64,000 bases of DNA from Nitzschia sp. DOCU1. Lineage: Eukaryota; Bacillariophyta; Bacillariophyceae; Bacillariales; Bacillariaceae. Made by a program: the position numbers and the translations under genes. Where the stretch lies: positions 2,728,001-2,792,000 of the forward strand of contig OX595991.1 in the NCBI GenBank assembly GCA_951394045.1, in the 5' to 3' direction. Shown one piece after another: positions 53,330-63,016 of the stretch (position 1 is its first letter; each line of letters starts with the position of its first letter). Under the pieces are notes generated by a model. It did not search any database and had not been told where the DNA came from. It saw only the letters and a list, made by a program, of their open reading frames with translations.

Positions 53330-53915
53330 GCCTAGTCATTGTTATGTGGACTTCGCGTTCGGAGGGGACTGTCATCAATTTGAGCTTGGCTGCCGATGTT
53401 TTGTCTCCCATTGGACTGCGGCTAGAATCTGTTCTTGCCGCTGCTGAGAAATATCTTGTCACGTACATCCTCTAATTTAATTTGGCATAGCACACCAGTA
53501 TATCATTGCTCATCGGCTTGAGCTAGCATCTGCGTCTAACGAGTGGAGATACAACGCTTCAATGCCGATCACAGAATTCCTGGACTGCAAGATAGAAACG
53601 CTTCGACGCACTCTAGGATTTCGTTGCATTCGATGTAGTCGACTCATTTCCCCTTCTTCTTCGTTCGAATTCTTTTATCCCGGTCCCCCAAAATTCGTCA
53701 TATGGCCATGCGATCCTCGAAAAGAGCCAAAAGAGACATCACAAAAATGACCATGGGCGGAAAAGGCCACATAAACAGCAAAAGGCACGTCGTGATCATC
53801 GCCACTCTACAATAATCAATCCACTGACCTTCCTTCACTACGAGCACAGCCTTAAATCTTCCGCTTTTTGGTCCCCTGGATGCTTTGCACTCGTTCCTCG
53901 TTCGACACTGACAAA
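53330..53915. other. Intergenic, no gene seen
   Basis: Short frames only. The plus-strand frame leading into the next gene begins at TTG (53868) and is treated as upstream sequence. Confidence 0.5.
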
Positions 53916-54749
53916 ATGGGTCAATCGGCATCGAGCCCACTGTCGAATGCGAGCTTTGAAGGCAAAGACCTCTTTGACTTGTCCGATGGAGAACTACGGG
54001 TATTAATGAAAATGCGGCCTTGGACGAGAGACGAAGTGTTAGTGGTCGCCAAGTCATTGGTGCAGTTCGAGAATCCAGTCGTTGGATTTTATTCGATAGA
54101 AGATGACTCTCCCGAAACAGACATGGCGATCCGACTAAACGGCCTGTCCCAGGAATTGGGAAAGCTACGATTTTCCCTGGTTCCATCCCGCGTCAAAGAG
54201 CCGGTGTTTTGGGAAAGTGCCTTTACGATTCTCAAGGAAAGGCTGGTAGAGCACAATGCGCGGTTCAAACTGACCGAATTGGAAAAGTTCGACCAGGAGG
54301 GTGCAGCCACATCAGCGACTAGCAATGGATATCATCATGATCGTCAACCATCATCTCCCGCGAAAACCTCTAGTTCCTTTCCTGACGATGAAGTCGATTC
54401 ATCCATAGACCCAAAGTCGATAGAAGGCCAACTCGCCGCTAAAGACATGCAGATTGCCGCCCTTCAACGCCAAGTCCAAGAACTTCAGGCGGCGCTCGAA
54501 TCCATGCCCAAGCCTGTTGGACACAAGGGAAAGTGGCTTGTGAGCCAGGATTCACAAGATTTTATATCGTATCCCGAAGAAGTCAAGGAAAACATGCGAC
54601 GAGAAAAGCAGAAACGGTTGCGGCAGGTCCAGCAAGATATGAAGTTTATTTTAGATTCGGACCGGGTGGAAGACTCGAACGGTCATTGGCAGTGCTGTGG
54701 TGAAACTACGTACAACTCGACGTGCCTCAAATCCAAGAGCCGACGATAA
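53916..54749 (+). CDS. Probably myristoylated protein, BSD-like region and coiled coil
   Basis: I choose the ATG at 53916 because it starts MGQSASS, a good N-myristoylation sequence, giving 277 aa. Residues about 85-125 (RVKEPVFWESAFTILKERL) resemble a BSD domain core with its Phe-Trp pair. A Ser/Asp-rich linker follows, then a coiled coil (about 165-200, KDMQIAALQRQVQELQAALE). The C-terminal region is charged, with EEVKENMRREKQKRLRQVQQ, and ends in a Cys-containing HWQCCGETTYNSTCL segment. A membrane-associated adaptor would fit lipidation plus coiled coil, but the function is unknown and the BSD match is weak. Confidence 0.6.
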   Translation: MGQSASSPLSNASFEGKDLFDLSDGELRVLMKMRPWTRDEVLVVAKSLVQFENPVVGFYSIEDDSPETDMAIRLNGLSQELGKLRFSLVPSRVKEPVFWESAFTILKERLVEHNARFKLTELEKFDQEGAATSATSNGYHHDRQPSSPAKTSSSFPDDEVDSSIDPKSIEGQLAAKDMQIAALQRQVQELQAALESMPKPVGHKGKWLVSQDSQDFISYPEEVKENMRREKQKRLRQVQQDMKFILDSDRVEDSNGHWQCCGETTYNSTCLKSKSRR

Positions 54750-55067
54750 TATTGTTTATACTCAAAGTAGTGAGAAAGTAAAAGCCCGCAGCTCCTCTGT
54801 GCCCCACGCCTTCTCTGTTTTGATGTATGCATATATTCACTATTCCCATTTCGTGCATTAGCATTAAGTGTGTTCCCATGGCTTACATTGGACTTGGTGA
54901 CGCAATCGGTGTTTTGGAATACTCGTTCCCTGGCCCTTTGTTCGTGTACATGACATCAGTCCGCATGACAAACTTTTGTCCCTAAAAAATAGGGCAACCT
55001 TCATGCATCAGTCCATGATCAAATGGCACGAGTGTTGCCGTTCGACACGGAATTCGAAGAATGTTGC
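54750..55067. other. Intergenic up to the duplication breakpoint, no gene seen
   Basis: Ends where similarity to the STRA6-like gene at 61155 begins. Nothing recognised. Confidence 0.5.
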
Positions 55068-56027
55068 GTTGACTGGCTCTCTATTTTGGGGCTGCTTGGT
55101 CTCCTCCATTTTATTCGGTCTGGTTATTGGCTTTGTTGTTTTCCTTTTCCTATGGCAGGGCTCGAGATACTTTATGATCAGACTACTAGCTCTGGTGGTC
55201 AGCGAGATTCTCGTCGTCATCGTTCGTCTTTTGTTTGTCGTATTTTGCTGCCGAAAACGTTTCTACAAAGGACTGTATCGGACAAGGCCTGCAGCAGCAA
55301 ATATTTCCATGCTCGCTCTTGAGTGGGCCAAGTAAGTTTCAACAAAGGGTGTTTTTGTCCTCGTCTATTACACAACTGGCGTTCCCTTGTTCTAACCAAA
55401 GCCCTTTTTCAATTCCTGTCAAACACCACTACCGCAATAGCTTTGTTTTTACTTCTGCATTCATTCTTGTTCGAATGTTCAAGCTAATTCTCATTGCGGT
55501 CGTGAGCATTGGACAAATCGATAGAAGGATCTTGGCCAACGGCGTCGGCCAGCTTGGACGTCTTGAATTTGATCCTTTCCCCACTATTCATTTAAGAGAT
55601 GTGGTGGCTCATGAAGCTCACCGCCATCCGTACATTGAAATCCTCGGAACGATGTACTTGATGAAGCTCCGATATGCCAAGTCCTTTGCCAACAGGGCTG
55701 GAAGTGCCTGGCGTTTGATTTTCGTCTACGCATTGCTGCCGTGGATGCATCAATATCGTATTTCGGGAGAAGACTCGACCGAAGACAGTGAATTTTCTGA
55801 AGGAGACCAAGATCGTAAACAGACTGACATATCGGCCATCGACGAAGAGAACATGATGGCGACGGGCTCGAAGAGTTTGTTGCCGGCGCTCATTAACTCG
55901 AAGTTGTTGGCCGGTGGACATAAACGCCTTAGAAATCGAGAACTTGAAATTGAAGCAAATGGTTGAGCGACTTCGTCATCAACTTGGGGAAATCGATCAA
56001 GTCCATGATGAGGATGGAGATTTGTAA
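55068..56027 (+). pseudogene. 5'-truncated duplicate of the STRA6-like gene (3' part only)
   Basis: Matches 61155-62118 at an offset of 6087 bp. It carries the end of the second coding exon (from LTGSLFWGCLVSSILFG), the intron and the last exon, but lacks the first exon and most of the second. The first part is still open and ends WAK at the intron donor. In the last exon a deletion of 5 bp near 55912 shifts the frame, so the conserved coiled-coil end is lost. Because the intron is retained, it arose by DNA duplication, not retroposition. Whether it is transcribed is unknown. Confidence 0.82.
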
Positions 56028-56633
56028 GGCCCCGTAGCATGTGTTGGTGTATCCAAGGATGCCAACACGCGACTATCGTACTACACTGCGACCATCACCA
56101 TACATATCAAGAATTGCCTCATCAAGAGCTGGGGTGGTAGGTAGGTGGGTTCGCGCTAGTGCTTGGCTGAGTATCGTGCCGATCTCCCTATGTGTCGCTC
56201 GCCTCGGCAATTTCTTCTGCATAGCATATTACGTATCCTTCACAAGAGTTTCAATCAGTGACAGTCTGACGGCTCAATAACCAAATAAAAATTATATCGT
56301 CCATGGATATGGATATCCTCCTATCTACTATCGGTAGAGTAGTAGGGCGACAGATTCAACGATTCCGAAGGTGTCAGGAAATAGTAGTTTGTATCCCCGA
56401 TGGATGCCAGCAAGGAAAGTACATACCAGGTAGCAGAGATGCGCAAGGGTATTGAAGGGACTTTGCGATTGATTGCTCGAAAGAGCGAGCGGGATGTGGA
56501 TCTCAGCGGCTGCAAGTTTCGTGTCATTGTGAATTGGAGGGACATTGTTTGTTCGTCGTCCCGTCTCACTAGCATCAACAACGCTTAATCGACCCCTTCG
56601 ATCTAACGCCGGCAAGCCGTTCGAAAATTTGTC

Positions 56634-57229
56634 AAGTAGCGTGGTAGGCAGAAGGGTAGGGGTAATGTGGTGAGTGTTGTAAACACCAAAAAAGTCGTAA
56701 CACCCCTTAAAATTAAAAGTATCTCTGTCATAGTTTTTCACGAACGAACTTGCTTTCTTCCAAGAAAGCGGGCTTTGCCGCACCTTTTTGGTTCCAAACC
56801 CGTGCCATTGATGCGCCCATTCGCACGGGCATGACAATGGCAGTTTGGAACAAAAAACGTCCGACAAAGCCGCTTTCTTGGAAGGCAAATTCTGGATGAG
56901 TCCTTCACAACCGGTAAAATCATCCATTCATTGAGTGCCTTTGAATGAGCCGGAGAGATGTCTCCAAGGTCATTGTTTGCTTTGATTCCACAACGTGAGA
57001 AAAATCATCAAAACCGATTTGGGGGGTGTTTGGACGATTTTCAGTATTTTTCGGAAAAAGCGTGCGTGATTTACCCGTAATTTCTAACTAATATAACGGT
57101 GAACTATTCATCGTGAGAGTTTCTTATATTTGGTTCTTCACTTTTCGACCTTGCGGCGCTGGCAGGGCCCCCACCCCACCACGCCATTGATTTTCATGAT
57201 CTCCCCAGGGAGAGCCATGGACCATTATC
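56634..57229. mobile_element. 596-bp insertion (MITE-like candidate) with foldback
   Basis: Present in copy A but missing at the matching place in copy B (after 62706). It contains a long imperfect inverted repeat at 56757-56884, with arms of about 60 nt and almost no loop; both arms include CTTCCAAGAAAGCGG or its complement and TTCCAAA. It has no coding potential. Weakly similar GCGTGGT-containing ends are seen near both borders in opposite orientation, but no clear target-site duplication, so the alternative that copy B lost this sequence remains open. Confidence 0.4.
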
Positions 57230-57266
57230 GAGCGACCACCGCCAATAGTCATTTCTTGCCTGCATT

Positions 57267-57859
57267 AATACCTTGACTTCTTTAAACACAAGAGGCGACA
57301 TGAACTCTCAATGAATGGCTCCAAAAGAGGATCACAATGGCCCTGTATGCGCAAGCTCTCAGCAGCAGCATCATCATCATGCAGAATCACACTCTTTTTC
57401 GATGAAGCTAAAAGTAACTACTAGAGCATCAACATCTGCAAGTCTGGTGCCGCTGTGTTGGCTGACAAATAGTATATCTGGTGTCAGCGACAAATCCTTG
57501 CAGTTCCAAAATTTAGGCTTGCGGCAATGTTCATGATGATGGTGACCCGATTGATTTCATTTGCAAAGCCTTCATTGGACCTACCACTGAACAATTAGCA
57601 CTTTGGAATATTGAGTTTGTTTCTTCTCCTCTCTTTCATTACTGCTGTAGCCTGCACGAAAGAAGGTAGAAGAACATGATTGGACGACTAGTCGCAGGAT
57701 GACTAGATCCGGAAGCAGTGTGGTCTTACGGAAGCAACAAGATTGATACAGCTTCCATCAGGACTCAAACTAGCTTCCGCAAGATTAAGAATGCACGATC
57801 GAAAGATCACAAGATCAAAAGATAGATGCTCAAAAGAGCTCATACTAATAATACTAAGA
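57267..57859. other. Intergenic, no gene seen
   Basis: Between the end of duplication copy A and the transposase remnant. A His-rich short frame at 57315-57536 has no support. Confidence 0.45.
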
Positions 57860-58559
57860 ACCAATTAAAAGCAAGCCCATAACCTGTTCTAGGAACAGTT
57901 TATTTTTTAGGACCGATCTTTATTGATGATATGCTTTTCATCAATAAAGTGATACTTGTTGTGTAATTTTAGGTTGCAATGGTACCCATGAACTTGTGGT
58001 AGGTCCTGATGTTGGCCGGCTTCCACTTGTCCAAGGGCACCATTCACGTTTTCTGTAGGCTCCCCTTAAATTCAAACCTTTTTTTGAAGAAATGGTCGAT
58101 TGTTGTGGTGCATACAACTTTTCCAGTAGCTAACTGTAGTCCTCATTGGTAGTTGGACAAACAGTTGCTGGTCGTTCTCTGATTGCAATGAGCAAAACGC
58201 ACCATCGGGCCTTCCCTGTCAAGCTTGCTGTATTGGTGACGTATCGGACGTAGTTTGGCCCAGTTCTCCACTGGGTCAGTGATGTACCCAAGAGCCAAAA
58301 ACTCTTGGATAACATCATAGGCAAAACAAATCCCCACCTTCCATTGCACCGCAACCTCCCGGATGTGGAGGGCCCCAAGCTTGCACCCATCCATGGCTGC
58401 CAGCAATTGTAGATCCAAAAAGGCCTCGATTATGGCCATTTTTGTATTCATCCCATAGACACACCCGGGATGGTAGTAGCCGCCATGTTCATTGATGTTC
58501 ATTGTTGCGTGGATGATAATTGTGGATTGCTGAAATAGAGTGATGTGTCGGATTGTCAT
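57860..58559 (-). pseudogene. Decayed Tc1/mariner (IS630-like) transposase
   Basis: On the minus strand, an open part (58559 to about 58143) encodes an HTH-like region: GALHIREVAVQWKVG, then AYDVIQEFLALGYITDP. After stops and frame changes, further pieces appear in family order: LDKWKPANIRTYHKF near 58000, then FIDEKHIINKD near 57920-57950, the DDE-domain strand with its Asp-Glu, and PRTGYGL shortly after. This order is that of Tc1/mariner-type transposases found in diatoms and oomycetes, judged from memory. Multiple stops and frameshifts mean it is inactive. Confidence 0.5.
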
Positions 58560-58667
58560 TGTTGTGATTTCGCGTGGAAGTCTTATGAATTTTCGGCGCG
58601 AAGTCGAATCGAAGCGAACTTTTGGATTCGAAAATCTTTTGGGGGACCCCTCCATATATCCAGATTC

Positions 58668-58684
58668 GGGGGGGGGGGGGGGGG
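58668..58684. repeat. Run of 17 G
   Basis: An uninterrupted G homopolymer upstream of the transposase remnant's 5' end. Such a run is prone to slippage and sequencing error, and its exact length should not be trusted. Confidence 0.85.
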
Positions 58685-58722
58685 CAAACAACGGAGTTCG
58701 GTTTCCAGATGATGAAATGGAA

Positions 58723-58910
58723 CCATAATATGGTTCGCTTTTCGACCCACCTCACTGCTCTGCCTTTTCTTTTCTGCTCGCCTCCATAGCAGCACAAACC
58801 TTTGTGTGGTCCATAATATGGTTCTCTTTTCGACCCACCTCATAATCTTCTGCACTGCTCTGCCTTTCCTTTTGTGCTCGCCTCCATAGCAGCACAAACC
58901 TTTGTGTGGT
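58723..58910. repeat. Two tandem repeats of 88 and 100 bp upstream of the STRA6-like gene
   Basis: Unit 1 is 58723-58810 and unit 2 is 58811-58910, both running from CCATAATATGG to TTTGTGTGGT. Unit 2 has an extra 12 bp in the middle. The array ends 27 bp before the ATG at 58938, so it lies in the presumed promoter/5' UTR. Confidence 0.85.
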
Positions 58911-58937
58911 CGGAGTTCGAGCTACTACTTCTCGATA

Positions 58938-61900
58938 ATGGTCTTTGAACGACTGGTCGGTGTGCGAGCAGATGCCAAGGAATTGGAGTATATCTCGGCA
59001 TTACATCAGACAGGTGTTCGCTTGCGACCAAACGGAAGCATTCGAGATGAAGATATCAAAACATATTTGCGATCTCGATTCGGAATCGAAGTGTCCTTGG
59101 AAGATGTGCGGCAAACCATTTTGCAAGGTTTGGGTGGATCTGATGGAGAAGATGAAGTGATTGATCTGGTGGAATTGACCGCCATCATTCTCATTCCCCT
59201 TCTACTAAAAGCGTCTGTTTTGGAAAAGGGTCAAGAGCTTCCTCCCAAGTGCGTGCCACCGCCGAAGCATTTGCTGGAAATGGGAGTAAAAATTATTCTC
59301 CACGATGTCGCTGGCGATGTTGATGCCCATCAAAAACTATCGCCTGGCTTTGTGAAACGAATGCTAAGAGTGTACGGAGAAAACGAAATGGCAGAAGATG
59401 AAATACTCATCCAGGAAATGATACAGGCAGCCAATGGGTTTACCCACGATCATAGTACTACTAGTAGTACTCCCAGCTCTACAGAACGGGATTTTGACGT
59501 ATTCGCATTTGCTGAAGCGTTGACCAGAGACGTCCAACTCTATGATCTTGAAAACGAAGTTCGCCTTTCCACTTCGATCGAGGATGTCTTTGAAAAGCAC
59601 AAAGCGTCATCTACTGACGACCAGAACCTGGACGATCAAGAACCACAGAGTGGTAATGGCCGGCAGATTGAAAATTTGAAACACATTTACACTGCTCCGG
59701 CCATCGACATCCAAGCTGGCACTTACCGGTCCAAAGGTGCGTAGCATGATCAAGTAGAAGGAGACTGGTGTGGTGATGTCTAATAGGTTATTGTTTCACT
59801 GGGATGACACTCATTTGGAATCTCTTTCATAAACAGCCTTGACGTTGTCTCTTTGGGGCAGTGTCTTGTTTGGTACATTCAAGACCGCAATCGACTGGAA
59901 AAGTTGGTACGGCGGCAAAATCAGTTGTGGTTCTGATTATATACCCGAAGAAGGATGGTCGTCTAACAATGCTCAGGCCTTACGCTGTGATGCCTATTTC
60001 GCCCTCGAATACTGGGCCATTCTTTTTTGTATCTTCGCCTTATTGGGGATGCTCCTCATGGGCCTTGGCTCCGTAGGGAACTACCATGGTCATGATCGAT
60101 GGTATCTGCCTCTCTTTGGCGCAGGCTGGTGTTGCACCTATTATTATTTCTTCTTGTTAACAGGTGTGTTTGCTGACGGATTAAGCCAATATGAATGGAA
60201 AAACACACAGTACCTTTATTACATCTCGGTCCTCGCACAGATGCTCACCGGACTAACCGCCTTGTTGCATCTATGCAGTTTTATCAGTATCATCTTCCGT
60301 GGAAGAGTGGACTTCGAGAATTCTAAGTGGTGGATTCTTCGACTTCTGGGTGGAGCTCCAAAGATTGAACTTCATGTCAAAACAGCCGGCGCCCACAAGA
60401 CGGCTCAGCTTATGAGCAACGCCATTCTGTTAATGCAAAATGAAGGGAGTTGTTCCGCCTTTCGAACGTACTTTGGTCTCGGACTATCAGCTTTTATCGA
60501 GAAAAGAGTGTCAAGAAAGGAATCTGGTGGTGGATTCTTTTGGCTCTTGCGCGGACTTCGTGACCAATCCATTTTCGAAAAAGAAGGCATCTGGTATTCC
60601 ACAAGACTGTTGGCCAGCAATTGTGCCCAAGTCGTGCTCTCTCTCTTTATCGTTTTGCTAGGGTATAACGCAATCCGGGGAGTCCGAGCCAATTTCGGCG
60701 CTGAACAGGCTGTGGCCCAGATGAATGAGGTCCTTGAATATATGATGAACACCACCCTGACCGCCAACCAAACACAGAGTATTACATCGGAGCTGGCGGA
60801 GGTGTATGTCGAGTTGATCTGTGTATCAGAAGGTTTCTCTGATTTCGGCAACTGCACCGACTATTTTAACGAGCTTGTTGCTTATTATGGCGACAACATT
60901 ACCGGTCAGATTCAAGAACAACTTCAAAGCGCGATTAGCGCCCCAGTGGAGGCACTGTATCCCGAGGAGGAATACATGGTGGTCGTACCGCTGTGGATCG
61001 CAGTGGTTGTTGCGTTCATGGCGGCTCTTCGGCTTGCCATGTTGTATCTTCCCGGTGTCACAACTACGATTTTGGAACTACGTAGCGGTGTTATTCCATC
61101 CCTCCACTCTCCTGATTTCGAGAGATACCGCTTCGCTCCCGATACCGTTACGATGTTGACTGGCTCTCTATTCTGGGGCTGCTTGGTCTCCTCCATTTTA
61201 TTCGGTCTGGTTATTGGCTTTGTTGTTTTCCTTTTCCTCTGGCAGGGCTCGAGATACTTTATGATCAGACTACTAGCTCTGGTGGTCAGCGCTATTCTCG
61301 TCGTCATCGTTCGTCTTTTGTTTGTCGTATTTTGCTGCCGAAAACGCTTCTACAAAGGACTGTATCGGACAAGGCCTGCAGCGGCAAATATTTCCATGCT
61401 CGCTCTTGAGTGGGCCAAGTAAGTTTCAACAAGGCTGGTTTTGTCCTCGTCTGTTACACAACTGGCGTTCCCTTGTTCTAACCAAAGCCTTTTTTCAATT
61501 CCTGTCAAACACCACTACCGCAATAGCTTTGTTTTTACTTCTGCATTCATTCTTCTTCGAATGCTCAAGCTAATTCTCATTGCGGTCGTGAGCATTGGAC
61601 AAATCGATAGAAGGATCTTGGCCAACGGCGTCGGCCAGTTTGGACGTCTTGAATTTGATCCTTTCCCTACTATTCATTTAAGAGATGTGGTGGCTCATGA
61701 AGCTCACCGCCATCCGTACATTGAAATCCTCGGAACGATGTACTTGATGAAGCTCCGATATGCCAAGTCCTTTGCCAACAGGGCTGGAAGTGCCTGGCGG
61801 TTGATTTTCGTCTACGCATTGCTGCCGTGGATGCATCAATATCGTATTTCGGGAGAAGGCTCGACCAAAGACAGTGAATTTTCTGAAGTAGACCAAGATT

Positions 61901-62118
61901 GTGAACAGACTGACATATCGATCATCGACGAAGAGAACACGATAGCGACGGGCTCGAAGAGTTTGTTGCCAGCGCTCAGTAAATCGAAGTTGTTGGCGTC
62001 CTCGGTGGACATGAACGCCTTAGAAATCGAGAACTTGAAATTGAAGCAGGTGGTTGAGCGACTTCGTTATCAACTTGGGGAAATCGATCAAGTCCATGAT
62101 GAGGATGGAGATTTGTAA
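58938..62118 (+). CDS. Multi-spanning membrane protein, STRA6-like, with EF-hand-like N-terminal domain
   Basis: Three exons: 58938-59736, 59837-61418, 61527-62118, with introns of 100 and 108 bp, giving 990 aa. The ATG at 58938 starts the conserved-looking part. The cytosolic N-terminus (about 1-262) contains IDLVELTAIILIPLLLKAS and helix-rich pairs compatible with degenerate EF-hands. The first splice forms TYRSKALTLSLW just before the first membrane helix. About nine membrane segments follow, with a lumenal loop holding several N-glycosylation sequons between about 555 and 640. The last exon holds GQIDRRILANGVGQ, DVVAHEAHRHPYIEILG and a short coiled coil. The HEAHRHPYIE region and topology recall the STRA6 retinol-receptor family, a weak match from memory. 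Its 3' half is duplicated upstream at 55 kb. Confidence 0.65.
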
Positions 62119-62743
62119 GGCCCCGTAGCATGTGTTGGTGTATCCAAGGATGCCAACACGCGACCATCACCATACATATCAAGAATTGCCTCAACAAGAG
62201 CTGGGGTGCTTGGCTGAGTATCGTGCCGATCTCCCTATGTGTCGCTCGCCCCGGCAATTTCTTCTGCATAACATATTACGTATTCTTCACAAGAGTTTCA
62301 ATCAGTGAAAGTCTGACGGCTCAATAACCAAATAAAAATTACATCGTCCATGGATATCTTCCTATCTACTATCGGTAGAGTAATAGGGCGACAGACTCAA
62401 CGATTCCGAAGGTGTCGGGAAATAGTAGTTTGTATCCCCGACGGATGCCAGCAAGGAAAGTACATACCAGGTAGTAGAGATGGATGTCGACCGGGGCACG
62501 CAAGGGTATTGGAGGGACTTAACGATTGATTCCTTGAAAGAGCGAGGTGTAGCGCTTGAAGCAAACGAGCGGGATGTGGATCTCAGCGGGCGGATGCAAG
62601 TTTCGTGTCATTGGAGGGACATTGTTTGTTCGTCGTCCCGTCTACTAGCAACAACGCTTAATCGACCCCTTCGATCTAACGCTGGCAAGCCGTTCGAAAA
62701 TTTGTCGAGCGACCACCGCCGATAGTCATTTCGCGCCTGCATT
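61155..62743. repeat. Segmental duplication, copy B
   Basis: Contains the last part of the intact STRA6-like gene and its 3' flank. Differences from copy A are scattered substitutions and small indels. Confidence 0.85.
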
Positions 62744-63016
62744 CCGCTTCGGAGGGAAGGGCGCGAAAAGTCCCGCGTGACAAAATAATAATAGAAAGAG
62801 AGGCGGTGGATGCAAGCGAATCAATCGACGACGAGTTCTTGAAATATATGCAAACGAAGGGACGAGAAAGCGTTCCGAAGACTACACTTTCTCTTTTCAA
62901 GTGCCGCTGAGGGACCTTCCTTCGGAATTGATTGGATTCTATTGAATCAGCGATTCGTTTGTTTGGCGTTTTCAACGTCGATATTTGTTTTGCGATTCAA
63001 AAGTTTACTATTGATC
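62119..63016. other. Intergenic, 3' flank of duplication copy B and promoter of the last gene
   Basis: Similarity to copy A continues to 62743; beyond that nothing is recognised. Confidence 0.5.

Larger units (their letters stand above)
55068..57266. repeat. Segmental duplication, copy A
   Basis: Direct-repeat partner of 61155-62743. Similarity is high through 56633, stops, and resumes at 57230-57266, so copy A contains an extra 596 bp that copy B lacks. Confidence 0.85.

Noticed and set aside
53562..53750. A short plus-strand frame upstream of the myristoylated protein
   Set aside because: Only 62 codons, no domain or targeting signal.
57918..57949. A perfect 12-bp hairpin as a terminator or regulatory element
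   Set aside because: The palindrome coincides with codons for FIDEKHIINK of the transposase remnant, so it is explained as coding fossil and is probably chance.
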